A stretch of DNA of 37,319 nucleotides, taken from positions 1 through 37,319 of the IMG/VR virus record IMGVR_UViG_3300042560_002246; one strand, written 5' to 3'. This document shows positions 21,901 through 28,580 of the stretch, piece after piece. Numbering within the stretch: position 1 is the first letter of the stretch; each line of letters opens with the position of its first letter. Below the pieces are notes generated by a model. That model was not told the origin of the DNA. It ran no database searches and saw only the letters and a list, made by a program, of their open reading frames with translations. This stretch comes from a virus. The position numbers and the translations under genes are program-made.

Positions 21901-22251
21901 ATGCCAACTAGAGACCCAAGACCTACCAAGGTTAGGATTGGACCACAGACTTACAATATTGAATATCGCTATTCCCATGAAGATGGAATGTTGAGCGATG
22001 GCTCTCACGGATATACCCTGGATCAGGGTAACCTTATTGTAATAGCAAATGAGCTATCTGTTGGGAAACAAAAGGTTGTTGTAATGCATGAAATACTTCA
22101 TGCTATGCGTATGATATTTGAAAATGGTTTGCCAGAAAAAGAAGCAGATTATGAAAAGTGGGAGCACTTTTTCATTGGGGTATACGAAAATGCACTCATT
22201 ATGTTTATGAGAGATAATCCAGAAATTATAGATTGGATGATGACAGAATGA
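21901..22251 (+). CDS. HExxH zinc-metallopeptidase-like protein
   Basis: VVVMHEILHAM places HEILH at residues 63-67 on a helix, preceded by a strand pair (IGPQTYNIEY, LIVIANEL) as in minimal zincins and ImmA/IrrE-type proteases; a downstream Glu in PEKEADYEKWEH could be the third ligand. 116 residues, no signal peptide, so it would act in the cytoplasm. In phages such proteins can cleave repressors or be inactive relatives; the target is unknown. Confidence 0.7.
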   Translation: MPTRDPRPTKVRIGPQTYNIEYRYSHEDGMLSDGSHGYTLDQGNLIVIANELSVGKQKVVVMHEILHAMRMIFENGLPEKEADYEKWEHFFIGVYENALIMFMRDNPEIIDWMMTE

Positions 22252-22586
22252 AAGACTATAAAGATTTAACTCTAGAAGAGCGAGAGCTTTGGGATGCAGG
22301 ATATTCTGCTGGACATGACGCAGGATATGATGAAGGTTTTGATAATGGCATAGAGGCAGAGCCACAAGACGAAGCATATGAAGCAGGAGAAGAGGCGGGC
22401 TTTAAATCTGGCTTTGAGCAGGGCGTTGAAAAAGAAAGAGAGCGTGTTCAGTTCATTCTTAACATGATGTTTGAATCATCGCTTAATATGGGCAAGGGAC
22501 AAAGAGCGGTATTCTACAGAGAAGTAATGGAACTACTAAAGCCAGCAGACATTAAAGAATATTATCCAGAGGACGATGACTTTTAA
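22248..22586 (+). CDS. acidic Gly/Tyr-repeat protein
   Basis: Starts at ATG 22248, overlapping the previous TGA (ATGA). Residues about 15-70 repeat a four-residue pattern of the type AGY-x-x-GHDAGYDEGFDNG, as in Yae1 or FliH N-terminal segments that form GxxxG helices. The rest is a charged helix ending DEDDDF-like. Function unknown. The stop overlaps the next ATG. Confidence 0.7.
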   Translation: MKDYKDLTLEERELWDAGYSAGHDAGYDEGFDNGIEAEPQDEAYEAGEEAGFKSGFEQGVEKERERVQFILNMMFESSLNMGKGQRAVFYREVMELLKPADIKEYYPEDDDF

Positions 22587-22789
22587 TGCAAAGAAAAGCC
22601 ATTCACAAAACTCCAGGAAATAAAACAAAGACACGCCAGCAGACTTTTGCAGAAGGATCCTTAGAAAGAAAGGCCAAGTTTCACGCCAAAGAGCAAAAGG
22701 CCTTTGACAAAGAAACAGAAAAACTTTTGAGCAAATATGCTAAGGCTTCATCGCAAACCAAATTGCCACCAGGCAAAGAAAGCCGATAA
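22586..22789 (+). CDS. basic protein, 67 residues
   Basis: Lys/Gln/Thr-rich and highly charged, probably disordered or nucleic-acid binding. Coupled to the previous gene by TAATG. Its 3' end is covered on the other strand by a 23-codon gene (22740-22811). Confidence 0.65.
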   Translation: MQRKAIHKTPGNKTKTRQQTFAEGSLERKAKFHAKEQKAFDKETEKLLSKYAKASSQTKLPPGKESR

Positions 22790-22811
22790 CACTAATAAGT
22801 TCGATAGTCAT
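22740..22811 (-). CDS. 23-residue leaderless membrane peptide
   Basis: ATG 22811 to TAG 22740 encodes MTIELISVIGFLCLVAIWF plus four residues: one hydrophobic helix with a Lys-Pro end. TATAAT (22823-22818, minus) is exactly 6 bases before the ATG, the same spacing as the other leaderless genes. It lies antisense to the end of the basic protein gene. Confidence 0.55.
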   Translation of the reverse strand: MTIELISVIGFLCLVAIWFAMKP

Positions 22812-22909
22812 TAAGATATTATAGCTTAAAGTTCGGCGGTAAAATAGAGTTACCCATGCTACTCCGTAGCAATATCCTCTAGTAAGCCTATAGCTGCTAT
22901 AATGCTTAT

Positions 22910-23482
22910 ATGGAAAATGTATATAAAGTCCCAAACTTCTTACCCCCAGAAGAGCTTGAAGAAATAGATCGTATATTGACGGATGAAAATTTATGGTCTT
23001 TAAGGTCTGAAAAGAAAGAAGATGCAAGGCTTGGAAGAGTTATTTATACAATTGAAATGCCACATCGCATAAAAGAAAACATAAAACAAAAAGTAGAAAA
23101 ATTGCTAGAAAAAGAACTTCCTAACATAAACCTTATGTTTGCTCATTATGAAGCTAAGTACGGACATCCAAATCTAGCACCACATTTTGATGGGGACAAT
23201 AATAGTGTAATCATAGATTATCAATATAAGTCTAATACTTTTTGGCCACTGGGATTAGACACAGAAGTTTTTGAAATGAATGACAATGATGCTCTTATTT
23301 TTAATCCTAATCAGTATCCACACTGGAGGCCCCACAAGGTCTTCAAAGAGGGTGAGTTTGTAACCATGATATTCTTTAGATTTCCAGATCAATCTGGCCA
23401 GATAAACTATTCACATTTAAACCTATTAGAAAATGATCCAGCTTTTGATAAGGCCAAAAAGGTGAGGGATAACCTACTCTAA
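22910..23482 (+). CDS. 2OG-Fe(II) oxygenase-like protein
   Basis: PHFDGD gives the H-x-D metal pair (His92, Asp94) and YPHWRPH the distal His (138 or 142) of the double-stranded beta-helix; the usual 2-oxoglutarate Arg about ten residues later appears as Phe150, so cosubstrate use is uncertain. TGC-TATAAT (22895-22903) is 6 bases before ATG 22910, giving a leaderless message. Relatives lie at 35476-36072 and in the C-terminal part of 36154-37319. Substrate unknown. Confidence 0.7.
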   Translation: MENVYKVPNFLPPEELEEIDRILTDENLWSLRSEKKEDARLGRVIYTIEMPHRIKENIKQKVEKLLEKELPNINLMFAHYEAKYGHPNLAPHFDGDNNSVIIDYQYKSNTFWPLGLDTEVFEMNDNDALIFNPNQYPHWRPHKVFKEGEFVTMIFFRFPDQSGQINYSHLNLLENDPAFDKAKKVRDNLL

Positions 23483-23561
23483 AATCCAGGGGTATCAAAC
23501 CAGAGCATCCCAATCCCCTATATAAACATAATACTGATATAATAGATCAATAGGAGATATT

Positions 23562-23738
23562 ATGGAAACTATCTATAGATGTATGACATGTGGCAACAAT
23601 CTACCAGGTGATGGAGATAAGATGCCGAAGTGCAATTACTGTTCAGAAGAGACAGTTATGACTGCTGTTACAGAAGAGAACAAAGACTCTTTGCAGCCAA
23701 GCAACCCATATATCCCAGACACTCCAAAAGATGAGTAA
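23562..23738 (+). CDS. zinc-ribbon microprotein, 58 residues
   Basis: CMTCGN and CNYCSE form two CxxC pairs in the first 27 residues; the tail is Pro/Glu/Thr-rich. TGA-TATAAT (23535-23543) and AGGAGA before ATG 23562 give a normal leader. Its last codons overlap the next gene by 8 bases. Confidence 0.7.
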   Translation: METIYRCMTCGNNLPGDGDKMPKCNYCSEETVMTAVTEENKDSLQPSNPYIPDTPKDE

Positions 23739-23835
23739 TCTTCAAATACTAGCTATTGTTTTATCAAGCATGTTTCTTTTGGGAGCTACCATTTTAGTGC
23801 TATTGGATATAGACGATAGACGCAAAAGAAAATAG
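23731..23835 (+). CDS. 34-residue membrane peptide
   Basis: ATG 23731 to TAG 23835 encodes one hydrophobic helix (ILAIVLSSMFLLGATILVLL) followed by DIDDRRKRK, a positive-inside end. It overlaps the zinc-ribbon gene. Holin-associated or regulatory small peptide is possible. Confidence 0.55.
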   Translation: MSNLQILAIVLSSMFLLGATILVLLDIDDRRKRK

Positions 23836-23918
23836 CCCATATCCAGTCAAACGAAGGTTTTGATGCCCCCCTCAAAATCGATTTTAAGGCTAATTAGGCT
23901 ATGGTTTTGACATGATTT

Positions 23919-23945
23919 CTGGGAAAAATATATTACTGATCGTAA
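23919..23945 (+). promoter_or_regulatory. bipartite element E1
   Basis: CTGGGA-N16-CGTAA, just upstream of the CAAACC array. Confidence 0.65.
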
Positions 23946-24024
23946 TGGTTTTTATAGTGGAGAGAAGTGGAGGAAAGTGGTATGGGTAACTGAGCGTATT
24001 AAACCTTAAGCTCGTAATCTTTCT

Positions 24025-24101
24025 CAAACCATTATATCCCCAAACCATTCAAATGTCAAGCCCCAAACCATATATTTATCAAACCGTTATATGCCCAAAC
24101 C
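24025..24101 (+). repeat. iteron-like CAAACC array
   Basis: CAAACC starts at 24025, 24041, 24064, 24080 and 24096, so steps are 16, 23, 16 and 16 bases; three copies continue as CAAACC(A/G)TTATAT or CAAACCATATAT. Further single copies occur at 24276, 24308 and 24485, and inverted GGTTTG at 24135, 24467, 24500, 24585 and 24636. Confidence 0.75.
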
Positions 24102-24198
24102 TTCAAATAAAACTATCCGAAATCAAGGATAATTGGTTTGTTATTGTATCTTATATAGGGGAAATTTATTAAAAGGATTTGGTTATTTTTATAAATAC

Positions 24199-24224
24199 CT
24201 GGGAATTTTTATGCCCCATCGTAA
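24199..24224 (+). promoter_or_regulatory. bipartite element E2
   Basis: CTGGGA-N15-CGTAA, followed by TGTCTATTTAT, which is also found after E3. It lies just past the 3' end of the minus-strand gene at 24228. Confidence 0.65.
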
Positions 24225-24227
24225 TGT

Positions 24228-24443
24228 CTATTTATCTTTGTTATCTTCTGGCTTCGCCAGTATTCCAATAGCTGCCAAACCCTTGTACCACAAAAAGCGG
24301 GGGTATCCAAACCAAGCCTTGATCCTATTCTCCATAGCTATATAAGAATCAATATCTTTTTGATACTGATCACTATTCTTATACTCCTCTGTAGTAAAAT
24401 GAGGATGTATAGATTCTTTACTGAAGAAACCTCTAGGACTCAT
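24228..24443 (-). CDS. hypothetical protein, 71 residues
   Basis: The product (MSPRGFFSKESIHPHF start, Trp/Tyr-rich middle) is probably small and soluble or peripheral. TATACT on the minus strand ends 6 bases before the ATG at 24443, the usual leaderless spacing. Single CAAACC motifs fall inside it at 24276 and 24308. No family recognised. Confidence 0.6.
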   Translation of the reverse strand: MSPRGFFSKESIHPHFTTEEYKNSDQYQKDIDSYIAMENRIKAWFGYPRFLWYKGLAAIGILAKPEDNKDK

Positions 24444-24529
24444 GTATATAGTATATCAGGTATTAAGGTTTGCCTAAGTACCCCCAAACCAAATATAACG
24501 GTTTGATAACGATATAATGACAAAACTTT

Positions 24530-24556
24530 CTGGGATTTTTTTCGTTGCGTTCGTAA
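24530..24556 (+). promoter_or_regulatory. bipartite element E3
   Basis: CTGGGA-N16-CGTAA followed by TGTCTATTTATTT. Confidence 0.65.
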
Positions 24557-24607
24557 TGTCTATTTATTTAAATTTGGATATAGAGGTTTGGATCTGCGAA
24601 AAATATT

Positions 24608-24634
24608 CTGGGGTTCTTAATGTCTGGTTCGTAA
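24608..24634 (+). promoter_or_regulatory. bipartite element E4
   Basis: CTGGGG-N16-CGTAA, followed by a GGTTTG motif, CTGCGGCC and a CAGGGG/CCCCTG hairpin (24672-24697) at the end of the minus gene at 24701. Confidence 0.7.
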
Positions 24635-24700
24635 AGGTTTGGGCACTAGGGATAGATCACTGCGGCCAGACAGGGGCCACATTAAAGTGACCCCTGACTA

Positions 24701-24988
24701 TTACTTCTCGTTATTGTTTTTTGTTACAGCCAAAGTTAGAATCTGGTCTAGGTCTTCAAACCCTGTATCATTCAGACCAATGCCTGTAAGCAAGATTGAA
24801 AAACTCTCGTCAATAATTTCTCCTGCTGGGCTGTCCTCATCTATAGCAATAAGCTCTGTGTATGCACAATAAGCAAGTGGCAGACCTAAGTCATTGAACT
24901 CAACATAGTCTTCAAATTGCTCGTCATCTCTATAGTCCATCCACACATCTGCTAGAATGGCACACTTATTAGAAAAGGTAGTTTTCAT
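24701..24988 (-). CDS. acidic hypothetical protein, 95 residues
   Basis: A conserved-hypothetical type of phage protein with LADVWMDYRDDEQFEDYVE and LGLPLAYCAY. It overlaps the end of the upstream gene by 20 bases, so it is translationally coupled. A CAGGGG/CCCCTG hairpin directly after its stop probably ends transcription. Confidence 0.7.
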   Translation of the reverse strand: MKTTFSNKCAILADVWMDYRDDEQFEDYVEFNDLGLPLAYCAYTELIAIDEDSPAGEIIDESFSILLTGIGLNDTGFEDLDQILTLAVTKNNNEK

Positions 24989-25181
24989 CTTGTATCATCT
25001 CCCATTGTTCTTCTTTCTCCCACTTAGCAGCTTCCAAAATCACCATAAGTCTGTTATAGGTTATGTTGTTATCTCTACCCAAATACATACCAACTTGGTC
25101 TAAATCTAAAGTTAGGTCATTTACTAGGCTACCGATTTTGATTGCTGTTTTTTCTGCTGTGCTTTGCCTGTGTCTTGTCAT
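24969..25181 (-). CDS. hypothetical protein, 70 residues
   Basis: AGGAGA 5 bases before ATG 25181. N-terminus is basic (MTRHRQSTAEKTAIK), the C-terminus acidic and Trp-rich, probably helical. First gene of a two-gene unit from the promoter at 25197-25225. Confidence 0.65.
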   Translation of the reverse strand: MTRHRQSTAEKTAIKIGSLVNDLTLDLDQVGMYLGRDNNITYNRLMVILEAAKWEKEEQWEMIQDENYLF

Positions 25182-25196
25182 TATTCTCCTGTGCGT

Positions 25197-25225
25197 ATTG
25201 TATCAGAAATTGGGTGGGGTGTCAA
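25197..25225 (-). promoter_or_regulatory. promoter TTGACA-N17-TACAAT with inverted repeat on the -35
   Basis: Minus-strand -35 at 25225-25220 and -10 at 25202-25197. The -35 lies in one arm of the perfect repeat 25216-25253. Confidence 0.8.
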
Positions 25226-25253
25226 GGTGAAAGTAGAAAGTCCTTGACACCCC
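25216..25253. repeat. 12-bp perfect inverted repeat (operator or terminator)
   Basis: GGGGTGTCAAGG (25216-25227) and CCTTGACACCCC (25242-25253) are separated by 14 bases. Both arms contain TTGACA, so the repeat can present a -35 in each direction. Either a repressor operator or a hairpin; no U-run follows. Confidence 0.75.
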
Positions 25254-25329
25254 TTGGATACCCTGGCTACCCCTAACCAGCTGTATCCATGATGCGGAGC
25301 TAGGCTCAGACGCATCAATCTTTATTTAG

Positions 25330-25686
25330 TTAGATTACATCTTCAGCGTACTTTGGCAATTGATCGAAATACATCTTGAGTCTGTCAGACATCTTGTGCC
25401 AGTATTCCATCCTGAATCCGTCTAGGCCATACCACACGTCCTGCTCATTGCTGAAGTACTCATCCCTATTAAAACCTAGGGCCATGATTTCTTCAGCTGT
25501 TAACTTGACAGGCTCATCGAATTCCTCGTGACCATACCTGTTAACGATGTATACATGTATCTTCCAGCTGGCGGGGTCCCAATATGAATTCCCTCCCTCA
25601 TCCAGCTCTTCAGGCATGTAGATGTTAAGGTCATAGTCAATAAGAGTCTTGTTACGGTTCTTGTTACGATACATAGTTTGTGACAT
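25330..25686 (-). CDS. hypothetical protein, 118 residues
   Basis: ATG 25686 follows GAGGGGAG by about 6 bases; the longer frame to 25755 is inside the previous gene. Asp/Glu/Tyr/Trp-rich, with YWDPASWKIHVYIV and FDQLPKY. No family recognised. Last gene of a five-gene minus-strand unit that begins at 26928 or 26674. Confidence 0.65.
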   Translation of the reverse strand: MSQTMYRNKNRNKTLIDYDLNIYMPEELDEGGNSYWDPASWKIHVYIVNRYGHEEFDEPVKLTAEEIMALGFNRDEYFSNEQDVWYGLDGFRMEYWHKMSDRLKMYFDQLPKYAEDVI

Positions 25687-26056
25687 ACCCGCTCCCCTCA
25701 CAAGGCTTGCAATCTGGGTCTCCATACTCCCACCCGTCTTCGTCATAGCATTCACATTCTACCTGAACACTAAGCAGACAACTGTCCCACTCATTGTCCC
25801 ACGGTAGCTCAGTAATGTAGTAACCTAATCTATTTACATAGCTTCTGCCTGCTACGATAATATCGCATAGGTCACCTTGCACCCAAGTCCATACGAACTT
25901 TTCATCAACAGTCTTGACATAGTCATACTCTTCCCCAAAGGTTTCAAACATATGCTCATTGGGGTCTTTGCTAAACTGGTTTTTGGTAGGCTTGAACTTA
26001 TCAGCCCAGTTGCCCCAGCCTTGATACTCTACTGCTTCTACTTTCTCAATCATCAT
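25664..26056 (-). CDS. hypothetical protein with C-terminal Cys-rich motif
   Basis: The 130-residue protein ends with VECECYDEDG...DCKPCEGSGYV, a CxC...CxxCxGxG arrangement like one half of a DnaJ-type zinc centre. The first 90 residues are Trp/Asp-rich. Its ATG overlaps the stop of a 27-codon gene (TAATG). Confidence 0.65.
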   Translation of the reverse strand: MMIEKVEAVEYQGWGNWADKFKPTKNQFSKDPNEHMFETFGEEYDYVKTVDEKFVWTWVQGDLCDIIVAGRSYVNRLGYYITELPWDNEWDSCLLSVQVECECYDEDGWEYGDPDCKPCEGSGYVTNYVS

Positions 26057-26139
26057 TAGTCGTGATTCCTTACATCAAATATACCGTTTAGAAAACCACC
26101 AGCAATCAATATGAATGCCAGTATAGTTAGAAACTCCAC
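26056..26139 (-). CDS. 27-residue membrane peptide, GTG start
   Basis: GTG 26139, preceded by AGAAAGTAGG, encodes MEFLTILAFILIAGGFLNGI and a short DVRNHD tail: a single hydrophobic helix. Its TAA overlaps the ATG of the next gene. The cassette-type ribosome site and the overlap support a real gene. Confidence 0.6.
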   Translation of the reverse strand: MEFLTILAFILIAGGFLNGIFDVRNHD

Positions 26140-26152
26140 ACTTACCTACTTT

Positions 26153-26674
26153 CTAAAAGTGGAAATCCACAGGAACAAGATACCAGTTATCATCACCTTT
26201 GTCAATACTTTCACGCATGTATTTTCTGGAGGTAGCCTCATGTTCTATGTCAAAGAAATAAGACTGATAGTCCCATACCCCCATGCATAGGTCGTATAGT
26301 TTCTTGATAGGGTATAAGTCCATGCCTGCTTTGAAATGGTCAAACTCAAAGTCCTGCAGGCTGTCTAGTATCTCTGTTAGATTTATTTTACGTGCTTCTT
26401 CTTCATACGTAGACAATTCCTGCTGCCTGTATTTGTGAGCGGTATCTAGGTATTCCTCAAACTCATCGTCAGACTGGTGTCTAATATCTCCAGTCCAGTC
26501 ATCATTATATTGGTTGTCACCTGTAGCCCAACGTCCGCCACCTGTTACAAACCAGTCAAACCATGTATTGTGTGTATCTCCACTACCTAATTGGTCTTCA
26601 AGATAACTTTTGACAGAGCGATGAGCATGTGATACGTCATCTGCTTTTACTGCAATGTATTGTATTACGTGCAT
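26153..26674 (-). CDS. hypothetical protein, 173 residues
   Basis: Contains WFDWFVTGGGRWATG, a Trp/Gly motif shared by a widespread but uncharacterised group of phage proteins. Preceded by CGAAAGTAG 5 bases before the ATG. The rest is acidic with many Tyr and Asp. Function unknown. Confidence 0.7.
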   Translation of the reverse strand: MHVIQYIAVKADDVSHAHRSVKSYLEDQLGSGDTHNTWFDWFVTGGGRWATGDNQYNDDWTGDIRHQSDDEFEEYLDTAHKYRQQELSTYEEEARKINLTEILDSLQDFEFDHFKAGMDLYPIKKLYDLCMGVWDYQSYFFDIEHEATSRKYMRESIDKGDDNWYLVPVDFHF

Positions 26675-26694
26675 TTGTCTACTTTCGATTGGGG

Positions 26695-26928
26695 TTAGTT
26701 ACTAAAAACATTATAGCCTGCCATGCCTATTTTGTCAACTACATAGCTCTGGCATTGCATCCATGCAGTCTCACCAAAGAAATACTTAGGCCTGTCATTT
26801 CCAGCGGTAACTTTATAGTAATCATAATAGTTATCCGCCTCATATACCCTCACACCATTCTGATGGAAGATACCTTTCCAACATGATACGTCTGATACTT
26901 TTGGTCTTTTATTTGCATATACCTGCAT
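26695..26928 (-). CDS. hypothetical protein, 77 residues
   Basis: Small Tyr-rich protein (YEADNYYDYYKV) with FGETAWMQCQSYV near the end. First gene after the promoter at 26955-26983; CTGAAAGTAG stands 6 bases before ATG 26928. Function unknown. Confidence 0.65.
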   Translation of the reverse strand: MQVYANKRPKVSDVSCWKGIFHQNGVRVYEADNYYDYYKVTAGNDRPKYFFGETAWMQCQSYVVDKIGMAGYNVFSN

Positions 26929-26954
26929 GAATTTCTACTTTCAGTTGGGAATCA

Positions 26955-26983
26955 ATTATCTCAAAATTTGGGGGATTTGTCAA
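26955..26983 (-). promoter_or_regulatory. promoter TTGACA-N17-GATAAT
   Basis: Minus-strand -35 (26983-26978) lies inside the spacer of element E5 (26968-26994), so anything binding E5 should affect this promoter. Confidence 0.75.
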
Positions 26984-26994
26984 CAGGTTCGTAA
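26968..26994 (+). promoter_or_regulatory. bipartite element E5
   Basis: TTGGGG-N16-CGTAA; GCCGCAGC follows at 27029-27036 within a CCTGC...GCAGG stem next to a GCTC-GAAA-GAGC hairpin. Confidence 0.7.
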
Positions 26995-27054
26995 TTAATT
27001 TTTTATGTTTAATAGATTATGTTAACCTGCCGCAGCTCGAAAGAGCAGGATCCC

Positions 27055-27195
27055 CTACTCTTCCTCCAGCAAATCATACTGAACTTCTAAATCATAAGTC
27101 CAGTCTTCAACAGCCTGTTCAATAGTTGTCTCATCAGTATCAATCTCAATGATGCCTTCTTTATAGATTGATACCTGCCAAACTTGCCTAGACAT
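27055..27195 (-). CDS. acidic protein, 46 residues
   Basis: ATG 27195 to TAG 27055 encodes MSRQVWQVSIYKEGIIEI and a strongly acidic end (LLEEE). It overlaps the upstream gene by 8 bases and is the last gene of a seven-gene minus-strand run. Function unknown. Confidence 0.65.
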   Translation of the reverse strand: MSRQVWQVSIYKEGIIEIDTDETTIEQAVEDWTYDLEVQYDLLEEE

Positions 27196-27373
27196 CTAGA
27201 GCCATCTCTCTGCCGTATTCCATGATAACTTCTTCAAACTTGTCCCCCTCCAAAGCCTCATAGACTTGTTCTAGAACAGTCTCAGGAACTTCATTGGTAT
27301 CAAGAACAAACAGTGGATGTCCCTCATGGAACTGCCACCAGTCGCCATTGATGTTTGAAATAAAGATTGCCAT
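27188..27373 (-). CDS. acidic protein, 61 residues
   Basis: ATG 27373 overlaps the previous TAA (TAATG) and has GGGAGAAAG upstream, so the in-frame start at 27388 is rejected. FISNINGDWWQFHEGHPLF start, Glu-rich C-terminus. Function unknown. Confidence 0.65.
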   Translation of the reverse strand: MAIFISNINGDWWQFHEGHPLFVLDTNEVPETVLEQVYEALEGDKFEEVIMEYGREMALDV

Positions 27374-27645
27374 TATACTTTCTCCCACTTTAGTGAATCA
27401 ACATACTCTATGTATGCTGTGTGTTCCATAAACTCTACCCCACATTTTAGCAGGTATACCTGTGTTGTGTCAATACTTCCGCTAATGTAGTCCCAGTCAT
27501 CTGAAAACTCTTCTACTTCCTCTATGCTGTCATACAGGCTATAGAGGTGACTAACCATAAAATCTGTTAGTTGGTTTAGTTTAGTAAAATCATTTGTCTT
27601 AGTCACTTTAGCAGACCATACCCTATTCTGTCTCTTGATTATCAA
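27373..27645 (-). CDS. acidic protein, 90 residues
   Basis: TTG start at 27645 inside the end of the preceding gene. Glu/Asp/Tyr-rich (LYDSIEEVEEFSDDWDYI). No family recognised; member of the coupled run of small acidic proteins. Confidence 0.6.
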   Translation of the reverse strand: MIIKRQNRVWSAKVTKTNDFTKLNQLTDFMVSHLYSLYDSIEEVEEFSDDWDYISGSIDTTQVYLLKCGVEFMEHTAYIEYVDSLKWEKV

Positions 27646-27784
27646 TATGAGCTACTTCCCAAAATCCGTCTGGCAAATGTGCGTGTATCTCTTGTCCAAT
27701 ATCCATAGCTTCAGGCGAACTATCTGCCTCAACATCATACTGAGCTGTATAAGTAACAATAAACTTTTTCTTAGGATTATTCAC
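27623..27784 (-). CDS. small acidic protein, 53 residues, GTG start
   Basis: GTG 27784 overlaps the stop of the previous gene and encodes MNNPKKKFIVTYTAQYDV onward. VTYTAQYDVEADSSPEAMDI resembles the start of the protein at 28188-28388 (YVTMRVDFAGYLEADSEDEA), so the two may be paralogues. Confidence 0.6.
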   Translation of the reverse strand: MNNPKKKFIVTYTAQYDVEADSSPEAMDIGQEIHAHLPDGFWEVAHIDNQETE

Positions 27785-27929
27785 AATCAACCAATCTTTC
27801 TAATTCCTCATCAGGTATAGTATCTAGTGTAGCAAGGGCATCTGACAATATAGCAGCCATCTGCTGTTTGAACTCATCGTCCCCTGCATTAGAAATAAAC
27901 TTAGTCCATGTACTAATTGTGCTACTCAT
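27777..27929 (-). CDS. helical protein, 50 residues
   Basis: ATG 27929 overlaps the previous stop (TAATG) with GAGAGAGTAG upstream; the longer frame to 27989 is rejected. Helical, acidic C-terminus (IPDEELERLVDCE). Confidence 0.6.
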   Translation of the reverse strand: MSSTISTWTKFISNAGDDEFKQQMAAILSDALATLDTIPDEELERLVDCE

Positions 27930-28195
27930 TATGCTACTCTCTCTAGGGTGAATGGGTCTAACTCTTGGTTGAAATACATATACTGACACTCAACACAGAA
28001 ACCTAATTCTTCGTGCCAAATATCTTCCTCAACATATTCTCCACAATGTCCAAATCTATTACAGGGTAGATAACCATTAGACTCATACTCTTGGTTACCC
28101 TCACAGATACGGCAGAATGGGTTACAGTCAAAATTGCCATCATGGGCAGGGCATACTTTCATCATAGGAACAATTATAGTAGTAGGGTCAGACAT
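27929..28195 (-). CDS. Cys-rich zinc-finger-like protein, 88 residues
   Basis: Cys pairs occur in CPAHDGNFDCNPFCRIC, CNRFGHC and CVEC, enough for two or three zinc sites. ATG 28195 with GAAGAAGAAA upstream overlaps the previous gene by 8 bases. Possibly a nucleic-acid-binding or adaptor protein. Confidence 0.65.
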   Translation of the reverse strand: MSDPTTIIVPMMKVCPAHDGNFDCNPFCRICEGNQEYESNGYLPCNRFGHCGEYVEEDIWHEELGFCVECQYMYFNQELDPFTLERVA

Positions 28196-28388
28196 TTTCT
28201 TCTTCGTCATCATCTTCCTCATCTTCCTCTACTTCTTCAACATCAATGGAATAAATACCGTCATAAGTTATGTCGTTGTCCATTGTGTCACCCCAGCTTG
28301 TCCAAGCAAGTTTCTCTGCTTCGTCTTCGCTATCAGCTTCAAGGTATCCAGCAAAATCAACACGCATTGTTACATAGTATTTGGGCAT
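28188..28388 (-). CDS. acidic-tail protein, 66 residues
   Basis: Beta-hairpin N-terminus (YYVTMRVDFAGYLEADSE) and a run of Glu/Asp at the C-terminus. AAGAAAGTAG is 3 bases before ATG 28388; first gene after the promoter at 28414-28442. A DNA-mimic or charge-tail role is possible but unsupported. Confidence 0.7.
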   Translation of the reverse strand: MPKYYVTMRVDFAGYLEADSEDEAEKLAWTSWGDTMDNDITYDGIYSIDVEEVEEDEEDDDEEENV

Positions 28389-28413
28389 AATCTACTTTCT
28401 TTAGGTTGTAATT

Positions 28414-28442
28414 ATTATAGGGTAGGGGTCAGACATTTTCAA
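28414..28442 (-). promoter_or_regulatory. promoter TTGAAA-N17-TATAAT
   Basis: Minus-strand -10 at 28419-28414 and -35 at 28442-28437; the spacer holds the shared GACATT block (plus-strand sense). Confidence 0.75.
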
Positions 28443-28446
28443 TAAT

Positions 28447-28473
28447 TCGGGCGATTTTGTTATAGGTTCGTAA
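28447..28473 (+). promoter_or_regulatory. bipartite element E6
   Basis: TCGGGC-N16-CGTAA (first half diverged); GCCGCAGC follows at 28507-28514. Confidence 0.65.
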
Positions 28474-28546
28474 TTGTATTTTTTTGTTTAACAATATGAT
28501 TATTGATGCCGCAGCCGATTTCGATCCGCTTGTCAAGTATGAATGG

Positions 28547-28573
28547 AGGGCAGTTTATACTCATGCCCAGGAG
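28547..28573 (-). ncRNA. H-type pseudoknot 1 in 3' UTR
   Basis: On the minus strand, ACTC pairs with GAGT and GGGC with GCCC in interleaved order, with a CT first loop and ATAAACT last loop. It follows the stop of the DUF932 gene by 8 bases. Copies at 29770-29796 and 31493-31520 change both stems in a compensatory way. Confidence 0.7.
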
Positions 28574-28580
28574 TTTTGTT

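Larger units (their letters stand above)
23836..24227 (+). other. non-coding, repeat-rich region (candidate origin or control region)
   Basis: I find no convincing gene in these 392 bases. They hold a 16-bp-period CAAACC array (24025-24101), two copies of the bipartite CTGGGA-N15/16-CGTAA element, an inverted GGTTTG at 24135-24140 and AT-rich tracts. Repeats of a short motif beside AT-rich DNA fit a replication origin or a dense regulator-binding site. Confidence 0.5.

Noticed and set aside
22812-23027. Long N-terminal extension of the minus-strand frame ending at 22740
   Set aside because: It runs through a -10 box and antisense to the oxygenase gene; only the last 23 codons have a promoter and start.
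28091-28445. Plus-strand His/Leu-rich frames
   Set aside because: They mirror acidic and Cys-rich minus-strand genes and lack start signals.
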